Shown in pieces: positions 1-11,090 of a stretch of 64,000 bases of DNA (position 1 is its first letter; each line of letters opens with the position of its first letter). The notes beneath the pieces were generated by a model. It did no database searches and was not told the DNA's origin. It saw only the letters and a list, made by a program, of their open reading frames with translations. Location of the stretch: positions 62,001 to 126,000 of the forward strand of contig JAIXHJ010000004.1 in NCBI GenBank assembly GCA_030145845.1, in the 5' to 3' direction. The DNA is from Pseudomonadota bacterium (lineage in GTDB: Bacteria > Pseudomonadota > Gammaproteobacteria > Pseudomonadales > Oceanobacteraceae). The translations under genes were made by a program, and so were the position numbers.

Positions 1-998
1 GCTGCCAGACGCTTACACACCGCCAGCACATCGTTGTGCTGCTGCGATGCCAGATAACTCATCTGACGGATAATAATGTCGGCCCGTTTGGTAAAGCTCT
101 GCAGTGCCTTACGCAACGCCGGCAGCATAATGTCGGACGCATTGCGCAGGCGCTGATCAATGCCATCCAGAATATTCCACAGCACCGACTGCCCTTCATG
201 CGCCAGTTCCGGCAGCAGCTCCCGCAGACGCCGTTCGGCGTTGGCCTTGAAGGCTTTGTCCTGCTTGCGGATACCATGAATAAGACGGCTGATCTGGTCG
301 CGGTGTTTTTCAACGTTATCCGCCGACAGACGCACGGACAGATCCGGCTGGAAGCGGTTTTCCATAAAATCGAAGAAGGCTTCACTGGCACGTTGCACCA
401 GCAGCTGGTCTTCCATCTCACGGACCAGATCACGCTTGCGCTCTTCCAGCTCGGCGATCACGTCGGTGAAATCACTGATAATGCGCTCTGAATACTCGTA
501 GGCATCCAGCAGATCATAGATGTCGCCGCGCTCCAGGAAGGACTCCAGCGAGTTACGGGTATTACGCGTATTGCGGTGGCGGGTACGCGCCATACTGCGG
601 CTTTCGGCCACAAACGGCTCAGTAAACAGCCGTCCATAACGGCTGAAGGCAAAGGTGCTCTGCAGCGTGGCTTCATCCACCTGTTTTTCGATCCAGCCGT
701 GTTCCAGCAGCTGGTTCAGCACCCAGACGGCCTTGTCACGGCTGGAACGGAAACGCCCTTCGCCCTGATCCGGCCCGTCGCTGCCGTCGCCTTCGCTGTC
801 ATCTGCCAGCGCCGGTGCCCGCACCAGTGCCTCCTGGAAAATCTCCAGCAGGGTATCCCGTGCCAGAGCCTGACCGTAATCGGCACTGCTGGAGCTGTAC
901 AGCCGCTGGTACAGCTCGCGCAGGCATTCCATAACCTGAGCCCGGTATTTACCGGTCAGGGGGCGGAAAAACTGCCCTCGTTCCTGTTCAAAAAACAT
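1..998 (-). CDS. MksF/JetA-like kleisin subunit of an SMC-type (Mks/Wadjet) complex, C-terminus beyond window edge
   Basis: An open minus-strand frame runs from an ATG at 998 off the left edge (about 332 residues visible, no stop). The product starts MFFEQERGQFFRPL, is charged and helical, and has an RTRHRNTRNTRNSLESFLE segment, then EYSERIISDFTDVIAELEERKRDLV and a long alpha-helical stretch. This pattern matches, from memory, the JetA/MksF-like family (DUF5716), kleisin-type partners of MukB-like SMC proteins in Mks condensins and Wadjet anti-plasmid systems. Partner genes (MksE/JetB, MksB/JetC, MksG/JetD) usually follow, so here they would lie left of the window and cannot be seen. Whether this is a chromosome-organising Mks or a defensive Wadjet depends on a JetD/MksG nuclease there. 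No strong Shine-Dalgarno sequence precedes the ATG. The existence of the coding region is secure; the family call is moderate. Confidence 0.65.
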   Translation of the reverse strand, partial: MFFEQERGQFFRPLTGKYRAQVMECLRELYQRLYSSSSADYGQALARDTLLEIFQEALVRAPALADDSEGDGSDGPDQGEGRFRSSRDKAVWVLNQLLEHGWIEKQVDEATLQSTFAFSRYGRLFTEPFVAESRSMARTRHRNTRNTRNSLESFLERGDIYDLLDAYEYSERIISDFTDVIAELEERKRDLVREMEDQLLVQRASEAFFDFMENRFQPDLSVRLSADNVEKHRDQISRLIHGIRKQDKAFKANAERRLRELLPELAHEGQSVLWNILDGIDQRLRNASDIMLPALRKALQSFTKRADIIIRQMSYLASQQHNDVLAVCKRLA

Positions 999-1183
999 AC
1001 AAAATTCTGTCAGACGGTCCACTGCAAAAGACCGGTTAGAGTACTGAAAGCAGGCCGGCTTTGCCAGCACTGAAAAGTGCCGCTATGGCTTCGGCGGTCA
1101 TTGGCAGAAAACAGCCCGGCCGGCAGTTTCAAGGCCGCCACAGTGGGGATATACTGACGCGCAAATCAGCAGGGCAGACGGTT

Positions 1184-1705
1184 ATGCAGGATCAGTCCGC
1201 ATCGGAACAGAAAGCCGCCTTTTTTCAGGTCGGTACAGAAAAGTTAACGGAACTGACGCTGGTCACGTTCGGGCTTTACGGTTTTTACTGGACCTGGAAA
1301 AACTGGTGCGTGATTGCGCGCCAGGACAGCAGTGTCAGGCCCCTGCTCCGCACCCTGTTGTCTGTCTGGTTCCAGCGCGACCTCTACCGCCGCGTGCAGC
1401 AGCGGGCTCAGGTCGAGGACGAAATCCCCCGCTGGCACGCTGACCGCCTGTTTGCGGTGTTCGTGATCTTCACACTGGTGCCGCTGTGGTTGCTGCTGAC
1501 GGACCACCCGTGGGGGGTACTTCTGAACCTGATGACGCTGTTACCGAACATGCTGGTCAACCAGAGCATCAATGCGGTACATGAACGCTATATGCGCTTT
1601 TATGAACAGAATACTGAACTTTCCGCCAGTAACTGGGCGGCCATTATTGCCGGCCTGATTGGCTGGCTGACGTTACTGATACTGGCCCTCGCCAGCGACT
1701 TCTGA
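1184..1705 (+). CDS. Small inner-membrane protein of unknown function
   Basis: A 173-residue product. The ATG at 1184 was preferred over earlier in-frame starts because AGGG lies about 10 bases upstream and the upstream residues look non-coding. The protein has a soluble N-terminus, a short aromatic-rich segment (FGLYGFYWTWKNW), a basic middle region, then two to three clear hydrophobic helices, the last at the C-terminus (WAAIIAGLIGWLTLLILALA). The aromatic 'YGFYWTWKNW' start resembles DUF4234-type membrane proteins, but I do not claim the family. It is divergent from the MksF/JetA-like gene and lies 16 bases before the histidine kinase gene on the same strand, so the two are probably cotranscribed. 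Function unknown. Confidence 0.7.
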   Translation: MQDQSASEQKAAFFQVGTEKLTELTLVTFGLYGFYWTWKNWCVIARQDSSVRPLLRTLLSVWFQRDLYRRVQQRAQVEDEIPRWHADRLFAVFVIFTLVPLWLLLTDHPWGVLLNLMTLLPNMLVNQSINAVHERYMRFYEQNTELSASNWAAIIAGLIGWLTLLILALASDF

Positions 1706-1721
1706 ATTACCGGGGTTTCCT

Positions 1722-4124
1722 ATGGCCATCTTCAGACCGAGCCGTCTGACTGTCCTCTTTTTGCTGTTTCTGACTGCCCTGTCTGCCCGGGCAGACGGCG
1801 ATGCACCACTGATGACGCTCGACCGCGCCGGCGACTTCAGTATCGGTCTCTATTCGCAGTGGCTGGAAGACCCCGGCAATCAGCTGCAGCTGGCTGATGT
1901 GCTGACGTCACCGGACTGGCAGACCAGCACTCAGGACGGACTGAACTTCGGCTTCAGCAACTCCGCTTACTGGCTGAAAACCCGCGTGCAGGTCAGTTAT
2001 CCGGAACGCTGGGCCCTGTGGCTGCGCTATTCGCTGCTGGATTACGTCGATCTGTATTTCTGTCCGGCGGATGTTACCGATCCGGCCGCCTGCAGCCACC
2101 AACAGGCCGGCGATGAAATCACCTTTGCTGACGGCCGCGATATCGAACACCCGAACCTGATTCTGCAGACCCCGCTGCAGGCCGGCGGTGAATATCTGCT
2201 GCTGATGCGGGTCAAAACCCGTGGCACTTACCAGATTCCGGCTTCACTGGTGGATTCTGCCACCCTGCAGCACGAGCTGCTGCGCAACAACATCATCCGC
2301 GGCGGTTACTACGCCACCATGCTGGTCATGGGGCTGTATAACCTGTTTATCTTCTTCTCTACCCGGGTACGCAGCTATCTGTATTACTCGGCGGTCACCC
2401 TGACCTTCCTGCTGTTCCACATGACCTACGAAGGCTCGGCATTCCAGTTCTTCTGGCCGCAGAACCCGGACATCAATCATTACGCCCTGCCGCTGGCGTT
2501 CGGCATTAACCTGATCTTCCTCAGCCTGTTTGTGCCCAATTTCCTGCAGCTGAAGAAATACAGCCACACCATGTACCGCCTGTTCCGCGTCTACACCGCC
2601 ATCTCGGTGATGTCATTGGTGATGATGCTGTTGATTCCCTACCAGGTCATCGTGCCGATCAATAACGTCCTCAGCATTGTCATGCTGCTGACCGCACTGG
2701 TGGTCAGCATCCTGTTCTGGGTGCGTGGCCATTCCGGCGCGCGCTATTTCACCATTGCCTGGGCGGCGCTGATTACCGGGCTGGTGCTTGCCAATGCCCG
2801 CAGTCTGGGCTGGATTCCGACCAATACCTTCACCCTGTACGCCTATCAGCTGGGCTCCTTTATGGAAATCATTCTGCTGTCACTGGCGCTGGGGGAACGG
2901 ATCGTCAAACTGCAGAATGATCAGCTGGAAGCACGTAAGGCCATGGTCAAAAGTCAGGAAGACGCCATTCAGTATCTGCGTGACTACGAAGATCTGTATC
3001 AGAACTCCCTGACCGGTAAATTCCAGCTGGATGATGACGGTTACTTCATCAAGAGCAACCCGGCCTGGCGCAGCATGCTGGGCTACGGCGAACAGGCCAG
3101 CTTTGCCGCCGACAACCCGACCTTCAACAGTCTGCTGGCAGATCCGCTGGAACAACGCCGGCTGTGGCGCCGGCTGCACAAAGACGGCCGCGTACAGGGC
3201 TATGTGGTGGCGATTAGCCAGCCGCTGACGGGTGAACGCCTGATGGTGTCCATCACCATGCGCAAACGTGCCCACGATGAGCGTGCCGCCTGGATTGGGT
3301 CCGGTCAGAACGTGACCGATGAATATCATAAAGAACAGGCTCTGATTCATCTGCAGAAAGAAAAGACTCAGGCGCTGCGTCAGCTGGTGATGGGCATTGC
3401 CCATGAAATGAATACCCCGCTGGGGAATATCCGCATGGCAGAAAGCTATCTGTCGGATGAACACGAAGACTGGAATACCGAAGAACTGCAGGCACACCTG
3501 AAAGAAGGCCTGGAGCATATTCACGACGGTATCGGCCGCCTCAACAATCTCAATCAGCTGATGAAAAATGCCATCGTGCAGGAGAATCAGTACGCCGAAG
3601 AAAGTCTGAAAATCCGCCCCTGGCTGGAACAGTGGCAGCTGGAAATCCAGATGCTGCACCCGGGTGTCGTTATCCGCGCCATCGTGCACAGCTATCTGAC
3701 CGAATGGCGCACCTATCCGGAAGCGCTGAGCATCATCCTAACCCAGCTGGCGGACAATTCCTGCAAACACAACCCGGAAAAACTGGCCGCCGGCGAACTG
3801 GAAATTCAGGTTGAATTACGCGAACGGGGTGACACCCTGGAGCTGCTGTACCGTGATAACGGCAAAGGCATTGATGACGAACAGCGCGACGTTATTTTCA
3901 TGCCCTTCTACACCACCCAGCGCAAACTGGCGGAAAACAAAGGGCTGGGCCTGTACCAGACCTACAACCTGCTGACGGAATTACTGCACGGCCAGATAGA
4001 ATGGCCGCCGGGCGATCACGGCTTTGCCCTCACCGTCCGCTTCGTGCTGCCGCCTCAGGAAGAAAAAGAAGACGATAACACCGATGACGTGATCGCTGAG
4101 GCCGATATTACCGATGATGAGTAA
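1722..4124 (+). CDS. 7TMR-DISM sensor histidine kinase with PAS domain
   Basis: An 800-residue membrane sensor kinase. Domains in order: signal peptide (1 to about 25), periplasmic 7TMR-DISMED2-like beta domain (about 30-170), seven-helix 7TMR-DISM region (about 195-395), short coiled coil, PAS domain (about 425-540), HisKA with phospho-acceptor His561 in IAHEMNTPLGN, and HATPase_c with N-box (ADNSCKHN), G1 box (DNGKGID) and G2 box (KGLGLYQTYNLL). The C-terminal tail is acidic (EEKEDDNTDD). DISM receptors are thought to bind carbohydrate-like or other small extracellular ligands; the ligand here is unknown. There is no response regulator next to it, so its partner is elsewhere. It probably shares a transcript with the small membrane protein gene upstream. 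The H-box variant HE[ML]NTP also occurs in the partial kinase at the right end of the window. Confidence 0.93.
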   Translation: MAIFRPSRLTVLFLLFLTALSARADGDAPLMTLDRAGDFSIGLYSQWLEDPGNQLQLADVLTSPDWQTSTQDGLNFGFSNSAYWLKTRVQVSYPERWALWLRYSLLDYVDLYFCPADVTDPAACSHQQAGDEITFADGRDIEHPNLILQTPLQAGGEYLLLMRVKTRGTYQIPASLVDSATLQHELLRNNIIRGGYYATMLVMGLYNLFIFFSTRVRSYLYYSAVTLTFLLFHMTYEGSAFQFFWPQNPDINHYALPLAFGINLIFLSLFVPNFLQLKKYSHTMYRLFRVYTAISVMSLVMMLLIPYQVIVPINNVLSIVMLLTALVVSILFWVRGHSGARYFTIAWAALITGLVLANARSLGWIPTNTFTLYAYQLGSFMEIILLSLALGERIVKLQNDQLEARKAMVKSQEDAIQYLRDYEDLYQNSLTGKFQLDDDGYFIKSNPAWRSMLGYGEQASFAADNPTFNSLLADPLEQRRLWRRLHKDGRVQGYVVAISQPLTGERLMVSITMRKRAHDERAAWIGSGQNVTDEYHKEQALIHLQKEKTQALRQLVMGIAHEMNTPLGNIRMAESYLSDEHEDWNTEELQAHLKEGLEHIHDGIGRLNNLNQLMKNAIVQENQYAEESLKIRPWLEQWQLEIQMLHPGVVIRAIVHSYLTEWRTYPEALSIILTQLADNSCKHNPEKLAAGELEIQVELRERGDTLELLYRDNGKGIDDEQRDVIFMPFYTTQRKLAENKGLGLYQTYNLLTELLHGQIEWPPGDHGFALTVRFVLPPQEEKEDDNTDDVIAEADITDDE

Positions 4125-4173
4125 TTTTATGGTTACTGACAGGTAAAACGGTCACCACCGGCTCAAAGGCATA

Positions 4174-4202
4174 AAAAAACGCCGCATAACGCGGCGTTTT
4201 TT
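4174..4202. terminator. Bidirectional intrinsic terminator between kinase gene and fadH
   Basis: A perfect stem CGCCGC / GCGGCG with a 5-base loop (ATAAC) is flanked by an A-run on the left and a T-run on the right. It can therefore terminate the rightward kinase transcript and the leftward fadH transcript, which converge here. Confidence 0.9.
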
Positions 4203-4222
4203 GTTTTTCCCTGACGGCAGTC

Positions 4223-6289
<2,067 letters not shown>

Positions 6290-6396
6290 TTATATCCGGT
6301 TTAACAACCGGTGAATATGGCAGCCAGTTTACCCGCCTTTACTGACAGGTAAATGACCAAAGATAGCAATAAGATGATTATCTGTAACACAGAATC

Positions 6397-6423
6397 CGGT
6401 AAAACCGGCCCGGACGGGCCGGT
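6397..6423 (-). terminator. Intrinsic terminator of mrp
   Basis: Read on the minus strand, a 9-bp perfect stem (ACCGGCCCG / CGGGCCGGT, 2-base loop, 6404-6423) is followed by TTTTACC, 13 bases after the mrp stop codon. Confidence 0.75.
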
Positions 6424-6435
6424 GAAGCGTGTGGA

Positions 6436-7533
6436 TCAGTCGTCTGAGATTTCGATCGACGGCACCTGTCCGCCGCCCTGTGCGTTACGGCGGGCCAGTG
6501 CTACCGCCATATTGCGCGCAGCATGGCGGTACATCATGGAGACTTCGGAACAGTCATCGGCAGCCACCACCGGCGTGCCTTCATCGGACTGCTCGCGGAT
6601 ATAACGCGCCAGTGGCAGTGAACCCAGCACTTTGGTGTCATACAGTTCCGCCAGCCGCTCAGCACCGTCGTCGCCGAAAATATGTTCCGCATGGCCGCAC
6701 TGCGAGCAGATGTGCATGCTCATGTTCTCAATCATGCCCAGTACCGGGATATTCACTTTGCGGAACATTTCGATGCCTTTTTTCGCATCGGCCAGGGCAA
6801 TATCCTGCGGCGTGGTGACAATAACAGCTCCCGATACCGGGAATTTCTGGCTCAGTGTCAGCTGAATATCACCGGTGCCCGGCGGCATATCCACAATCAG
6901 GTAATCCAGCTCGCCCCACTGGGTCTGGGTCATAATCTGCATCAGCGCGCCGGCCACCATCGGCCCGCGCCAGACCATCGGCGTGGATTCGGTTACCAGA
7001 TAGGCCATCGACATGCTTTTCAGGCCATGCGCCTCCACCGGTACAAACCATTTGTTGTCGATGGTCTGCGGCCGGGTACCGTCTGCCACCCCCAGCATAA
7101 TGCCCTGACTGGGGCCATAAATATCCGCATCCAGCAGCCCGACCCGGGCGCCGTCATGGGCCAGCGCCACCGCCAGATTGACGGCCGTGGTGGATTTACC
7201 AACCCCACCTTTCCCTGAGGCCACCGCAATAATATTTTTCACCGCAGCAATCGCTTCCGGCTCCGCCTGATGATTGGCAGCAGTGACCGCCCAGCTGATG
7301 TTTACGTCCGCACTGTCGCAGCCATCAATATTTTCCAGTGCGGTCTGCAGCATCTGAGCGATACCGTTTTTCAGGAATTCGCACGGATAATCCAGGTGGA
7401 TATCAACACTGATACGACTCTGATCAATGCGGATATCCCTGACACAACCGGCACTGACCAGATCAGATTCCAGATAGGGGTCGATATAGGATGACAGTGC
7501 TGCTTCTGCCTGTGCGCGGGAAATATCGGACAC
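6436..7533 (-). CDS. mrp: Iron-sulfur cluster carrier protein Mrp/ApbC (P-loop NTPase)
   Basis: A 365-residue protein of the usual Mrp length. The N-terminal 95 residues are a DUF59/MIP18-like domain. The ParA/MinD-type P-loop is GKGGVGKS at 107-114, followed by DADIYGPSQG and the IVDMPPGTGD Walker B region typical of Mrp. The cluster-binding CxxC is Cys276-Cys279 (HICSQCGHAEHIFG). Mrp proteins hold a 4Fe-4S cluster between two subunits and hand it to apo-proteins in the cytoplasm. It is monocistronic by layout: 90 bases separate it from the ogt stop upstream, and a terminator follows. metG, its neighbour in enterics, is not here. Confidence 0.95.
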   Translation of the reverse strand: MSDISRAQAEAALSSYIDPYLESDLVSAGCVRDIRIDQSRISVDIHLDYPCEFLKNGIAQMLQTALENIDGCDSADVNISWAVTAANHQAEPEAIAAVKNIIAVASGKGGVGKSTTAVNLAVALAHDGARVGLLDADIYGPSQGIMLGVADGTRPQTIDNKWFVPVEAHGLKSMSMAYLVTESTPMVWRGPMVAGALMQIMTQTQWGELDYLIVDMPPGTGDIQLTLSQKFPVSGAVIVTTPQDIALADAKKGIEMFRKVNIPVLGMIENMSMHICSQCGHAEHIFGDDGAERLAELYDTKVLGSLPLARYIREQSDEGTPVVAADDCSEVSMMYRHAARNMAVALARRNAQGGGQVPSIEISDD

Positions 7534-7623
7534 GGACGGCTCCTCCGGCGGTTATTCTGCTGACAATAAAAGCGGAATTTTACCCCCACGGCACCGAATT
7601 ACCACTGACAGTTTACAGGGAGA

Positions 7624-8193
7624 TCAGCAGGACGGCTGAGCAGCTTCCAGCGTCAGCAACGCCTGTTTCCGCGCCATCCCCCAGCGATAACCGCCCAGGC
7701 CACCATCGCTGCGCAGCACCCGGTGACAGGGAATCACCAGTGCCAGCGGATTGGCCCCACAGGCGGAGGCCACCGCGCGAACCGCCCGCTCACGCCCGGC
7801 GGCCTGCGCCAGCTGACGGTATGTCAGCGTTGCCGCGGGAGGAATAGCAGCAATGTGCTGCCACACCAACTGCTGGAAGGCAGAGCCCTGCAGGTCCAGC
7901 GTTACCTGCTGTTGCTGCAGGAAATCCGCCGTCGGTTGCGGTGCTTCCGTCAGCGAGGCCACGGCCTGCCACAAAGCATGCGCCGCCGGCTCGTCATACA
8001 CAGCCGGCGCAGTCGGCAGCCGCTGCTGCAAGCGGTCGGCCGCATAGCGGCGGGCATCGTCCTGCTGCCCGGCCAGACCGGCGATACAGAGTGCCGGCTG
8101 GTGCTGTTCACTCTGGTGCCACACCAGCGACAGCCAGCCCAGAGCTGTGTTGCCGCAGGCCGTATGCCAGGTAATATCAGTGCTGACGTTCAT
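7624..8193 (-). CDS. ogt: Methylated-DNA--protein-cysteine methyltransferase
   Basis: A 189-residue suicide enzyme that removes alkyl groups from O6-guanine and O4-thymine in DNA. The C-terminal domain carries the helix-turn-helix region (TYRQLAQAAGRERAVRAVASACGANPL) and the alkyl-acceptor Cys156 in the PCHRVL motif, followed by LGGYRWG. I chose the ATG at 8193; longer in-frame extensions run into the upstream gene's coding sequence. The start overlaps the stop of the preceding periplasmic protein gene by 17 bases, so translation is probably coupled. It could equally be called ada-like C-terminal domain protein; no Ada regulatory N-domain is present. Confidence 0.9.
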   Translation of the reverse strand: MNVSTDITWHTACGNTALGWLSLVWHQSEQHQPALCIAGLAGQQDDARRYAADRLQQRLPTAPAVYDEPAAHALWQAVASLTEAPQPTADFLQQQQVTLDLQGSAFQQLVWQHIAAIPPAATLTYRQLAQAAGRERAVRAVASACGANPLALVIPCHRVLRSDGGLGGYRWGMARKQALLTLEAAQPSC

Positions 8194-9394
8194 AACTGTT
8201 CTGTAATGCCTTTTCTGCGTCCAGACCAATAAAAATAAAACCGCTGCGCCCATCCTGCGGCTGCAGCTGCCAGCCGGCTTTGACCTGAAAACGGTGTGAC
8301 GAAGCGTCATAGACCACCGGCCCGATATAAAGATCCGTGTGGCCGGCGGAGAGCTGCTGGTACGGTTTTTCGTCCGCCTGAATATAGTCGCTGGTCAGCT
8401 GCCCCATCGCCACATTCACCCCATCAGGACCGGTAATATAAATTTCGCTGATCAGCCCGGCAGATTCTTTCTGCCAGCGGCGCAGCTGTTCCGCCAACGG
8501 GTTATACAGTATCCGGCCGACAAAAAGTGGTACATCCGCTGACAGATCAGCCGGCCAGACGTCTTCCCGGCGCTGAACCGTGGCCGCCGGTAACGTCTGT
8601 TCCACGTCTGCCAGCAACGTGGCAGCGGTCTGCAGACGTGGCATCAGTTCATCGCGCAGCGTGGTCATAATGCGCTGCCGTTCACTGTCAGACAGCTGCA
8701 GCGGATCGGGCATACAATCTTTCAGACCGGCATTGAAAGCAGCAATAAATGCCGGATAACGGCTGAGAAAAGTCCGGGAAAAATAAATACCCAGTGGCAT
8801 ATAACGGGAAAATGTCAGGGCAACACTGTCAGTGGCAAAGCCGAGTTTATGCAGCTCCTCAGTCAATACCCGGTCGTCGGCGAGAAAAGCATCCAGGCGC
8901 TTATTGCGCAGCATATGAATCAGCTGTGACAGACTGTTGACCTCCACCGCCACCCCGGTGCCCTGCTGCTCCAACCAACTGAGCTGATTGCTGGAACGTA
9001 CAGCGCCGATGCGCCAGCCCGGCTGTCCCCGCCCCTGTGCCGGGTGATCCCCCGGCCGCGTGACCCAGAACCAGCGCTCCAGGGTAAAGGGATAGGACAT
9101 TTCCGCCGCCGCATCCAGTTCCGATGCCGGCATGGCCGTGAAAATACCGTCCGCGGTCTGATGCTTGAGATCTTCCACCGCCCGCACCCAGGGCATCAGT
9201 TTCATTTCATAGGGCTGATCCATGCCAGCCAGCACGCAGCGCAGGATGCTGACGGAAACGCCGGACAGTTCGCCATTGACAATAACCTGATAAGGATCCG
9301 CCGCCGTGGTATGCAATTGCAGCGTGTCAGAACGCGCGGCGGCCGGCAGCAGGAGTAACAGCCAGAGTACGGTATTTACTGTGATTTTTATCAT
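8177..9394 (-). CDS. Periplasmic SBP_bac_3-like solute-binding protein with C-terminal Cache/PAS-like domain
   Basis: A 405-residue secreted protein. The ATG at 9394 follows GGAG at good spacing and opens a signal peptide (about 1-22, ending in PAAARSD). Residues about 25-240 resemble family-3 extracellular solute-binding folds (ADPYQVIVNGELSGVSVSIL, ADGIFTAMPASE, WFWVTRPGD). The C-terminal 130 residues (VGRILYNPLAEQLRRWQKES, IYITGPDGVNVA, FQVKAGWQLQ) look like a Cache-type sensory domain without a membrane anchor. Family-3 folds act in amino-acid uptake or as sensory modules; there is no matching permease here. It lies 59 bases after the peptide-importer ATPase gene and overlaps ogt. Ligand and partner are unknown. 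Confidence 0.75.
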   Translation of the reverse strand: MIKITVNTVLWLLLLLPAAARSDTLQLHTTAADPYQVIVNGELSGVSVSILRCVLAGMDQPYEMKLMPWVRAVEDLKHQTADGIFTAMPASELDAAAEMSYPFTLERWFWVTRPGDHPAQGRGQPGWRIGAVRSSNQLSWLEQQGTGVAVEVNSLSQLIHMLRNKRLDAFLADDRVLTEELHKLGFATDSVALTFSRYMPLGIYFSRTFLSRYPAFIAAFNAGLKDCMPDPLQLSDSERQRIMTTLRDELMPRLQTAATLLADVEQTLPAATVQRREDVWPADLSADVPLFVGRILYNPLAEQLRRWQKESAGLISEIYITGPDGVNVAMGQLTSDYIQADEKPYQQLSAGHTDLYIGPVVYDASSHRFQVKAGWQLQPQDGRSGFIFIGLDAEKALQNSYERQH

Positions 9395-9453
9395 AATCCG
9401 GAACTCCACCGCGCCTTGATCTGAGTCTATCACCGGCCGGGCGAAACACCAGT

Positions 9454-11079
9454 TCAGGCCGTGGCGATGGGCTCCGGTACCGAGGCCAGCAGCGAACGTG
9501 TATAAGCATGCTGCGGTGCGGTCAGTACCTGTTGCGTATCCCCCTGCTCCAGCAGAATGCCGTCTTTCATCACCGCCACGCGGTGAGCAATGTGCGGAAT
9601 GATCGACAGATCATGGGTGATAAACAGGTACGACAGCCCCATTTCCTGCTGCAGATTCCGCAGCAGCCCCAGCACCTGACTGCGGATGGAAACATCCAGT
9701 GCACTGGTGGGTTCATCACAGATAATTAATTCCGGTTCCACGGCCACTGCGCGGGCAATCGCCAGCCGCTGGCGCTGACCACCGGAAAATTCATGCGGAA
9801 AACGATCCAGATGGGCGGCTTCCAAACCAACTTTTTCCAGCAGCGCCAGCATACGTTGCTCCAGTTCCTGCGGATCATTTGCCACCTTCAGCGCGACCAT
9901 GCCTTCGGCCAGAATTTCACGCACACTCATGCGCGGATTCATGGATGAAAACGGGTCCTGAAAAATCACCTGAATGCGTTTGCGCAGCGGCTTGAAGGCT
10001 TTCTGACTGAGCGTGTCGATACGCTCACCGGCAAAACGGATCTGCCCGCCGGCTAATGGTTCCATATTCAGCAGCGCCCGGCCGGCGGTTGTTTTACCGC
10101 AGCCGCTTTCTCCGACCAGCGCCAGGGTTTCACCACGGCGGATGGTAAAACTGATGCCATTGACGGCACGGGTATAGCCGGCAATACGCTGCAGAATGCC
10201 TTTGCGCTGCGCAAACCAGACCTGAATATTGTCCACCTCCAGCAGCGGCGGCTGCTGGCTGGCGGGCAGAAAATGGCGCCGGTCAGGCAGCGAATGAATC
10301 AGCATACGGCTGTATTCATGCACTGGCTGGCGGAAAAAACTCTGAACCTCAGCCTGTTCCAGAATATCGCCATGGCGCATCACCGCCACCCGGTCCGCCA
10401 TGGCATTGACCACGCCCATATCATGGGTAATCAGCAGAATGCCCAGATCACGCTGGCGGCGCAGCGAATCCAGCAGCTGCAGAATCTGCTGCTGAATCGT
10501 CACGTCCAGTGCTGTCGTCGGCTCATCGGCGATCAGCAGCTGCGGTTCACAGGCCAGCGCAATGGCGATCATAACCCGCTGTTTCTGCCCTCCCGACAAC
10601 TGATGCGGATACCAGCTGAGGCGCTGGCGTGCTTCGGGAATACCGACTTCTTCCAGCAGCGCGACCACTTTTTCCGTTAATGCCTGACCACGGATATTCT
10701 GATGCAGCGCCAGCACTTCACCGATCTGCTGTTCCACCGTCTGTACCGGATTCAGCGAACTCTGCGGCTCCTGAAAAATCATCGCGATTCGGCGCCCGCG
10801 CACGCTGTTCATTTCCTGCTCGCTCAGCGCGAACAGATTCCGGCCATCCAGCTCAACCCGGCCGGCACAGATATTCAGTACGTCCGGCAGCAGACGCATA
10901 ATGGCCAGCGACGTCAGCGACTTTCCCGACCCACTCTCACCCACCAGAGCGAGGATTTCCCCGCGCCGGATCTCAAAACTCACCTCCCGCAGCAGGGACT
11001 GTGGCTGCGGGCGCTCTTCCGCCGGCAGGAGTTCAATGGCCAGGTCCGTCACCTGCAGTAAAGGCGTTTGACTGTTCAT
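9454..11079 (-). CDS. Peptide ABC transporter ATPase, two nucleotide-binding domains (YejF-like)
   Basis: A 541-residue cytoplasmic energy subunit with two complete ABC domains. The first has Walker A GESGSGKS, signature LSGGQKQR and Walker B LLIADEPT. The second has [16 protein letters not shown] and LIICDEPT. Each has the oligopeptide-family C-terminal signature region. This double arrangement is that of YejF/GsiA-type importers. It follows the YejE-like permease gene by 11 bases and belongs to the yejABEF-like operon on the minus strand (15675 down to 9454). Yej systems import peptides such as microcin C in enterics; the substrate here is not shown. Confidence 0.93.
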   Translation of the reverse strand: MNSQTPLLQVTDLAIELLPAEERPQPQSLLREVSFEIRRGEILALVGESGSGKSLTSLAIMRLLPDVLNICAGRVELDGRNLFALSEQEMNSVRGRRIAMIFQEPQSSLNPVQTVEQQIGEVLALHQNIRGQALTEKVVALLEEVGIPEARQRLSWYPHQLSGGQKQRVMIAIALACEPQLLIADEPTTALDVTIQQQILQLLDSLRRQRDLGILLITHDMGVVNAMADRVAVMRHGDILEQAEVQSFFRQPVHEYSRMLIHSLPDRRHFLPASQQPPLLEVDNIQVWFAQRKGILQRIAGYTRAVNGISFTIRRGETLALVGESGCGKTTAGRALLNMEPLAGGQIRFAGERIDTLSQKAFKPLRKRIQVIFQDPFSSMNPRMSVREILAEGMVALKVANDPQELEQRMLALLEKVGLEAAHLDRFPHEFSGGQRQRLAIARAVAVEPELIICDEPTSALDVSIRSQVLGLLRNLQQEMGLSYLFITHDLSIIPHIAHRVAVMKDGILLEQGDTQQVLTAPQHAYTRSLLASVPEPIATA

Positions 11080-11090
11080 AGCTTCAGACC

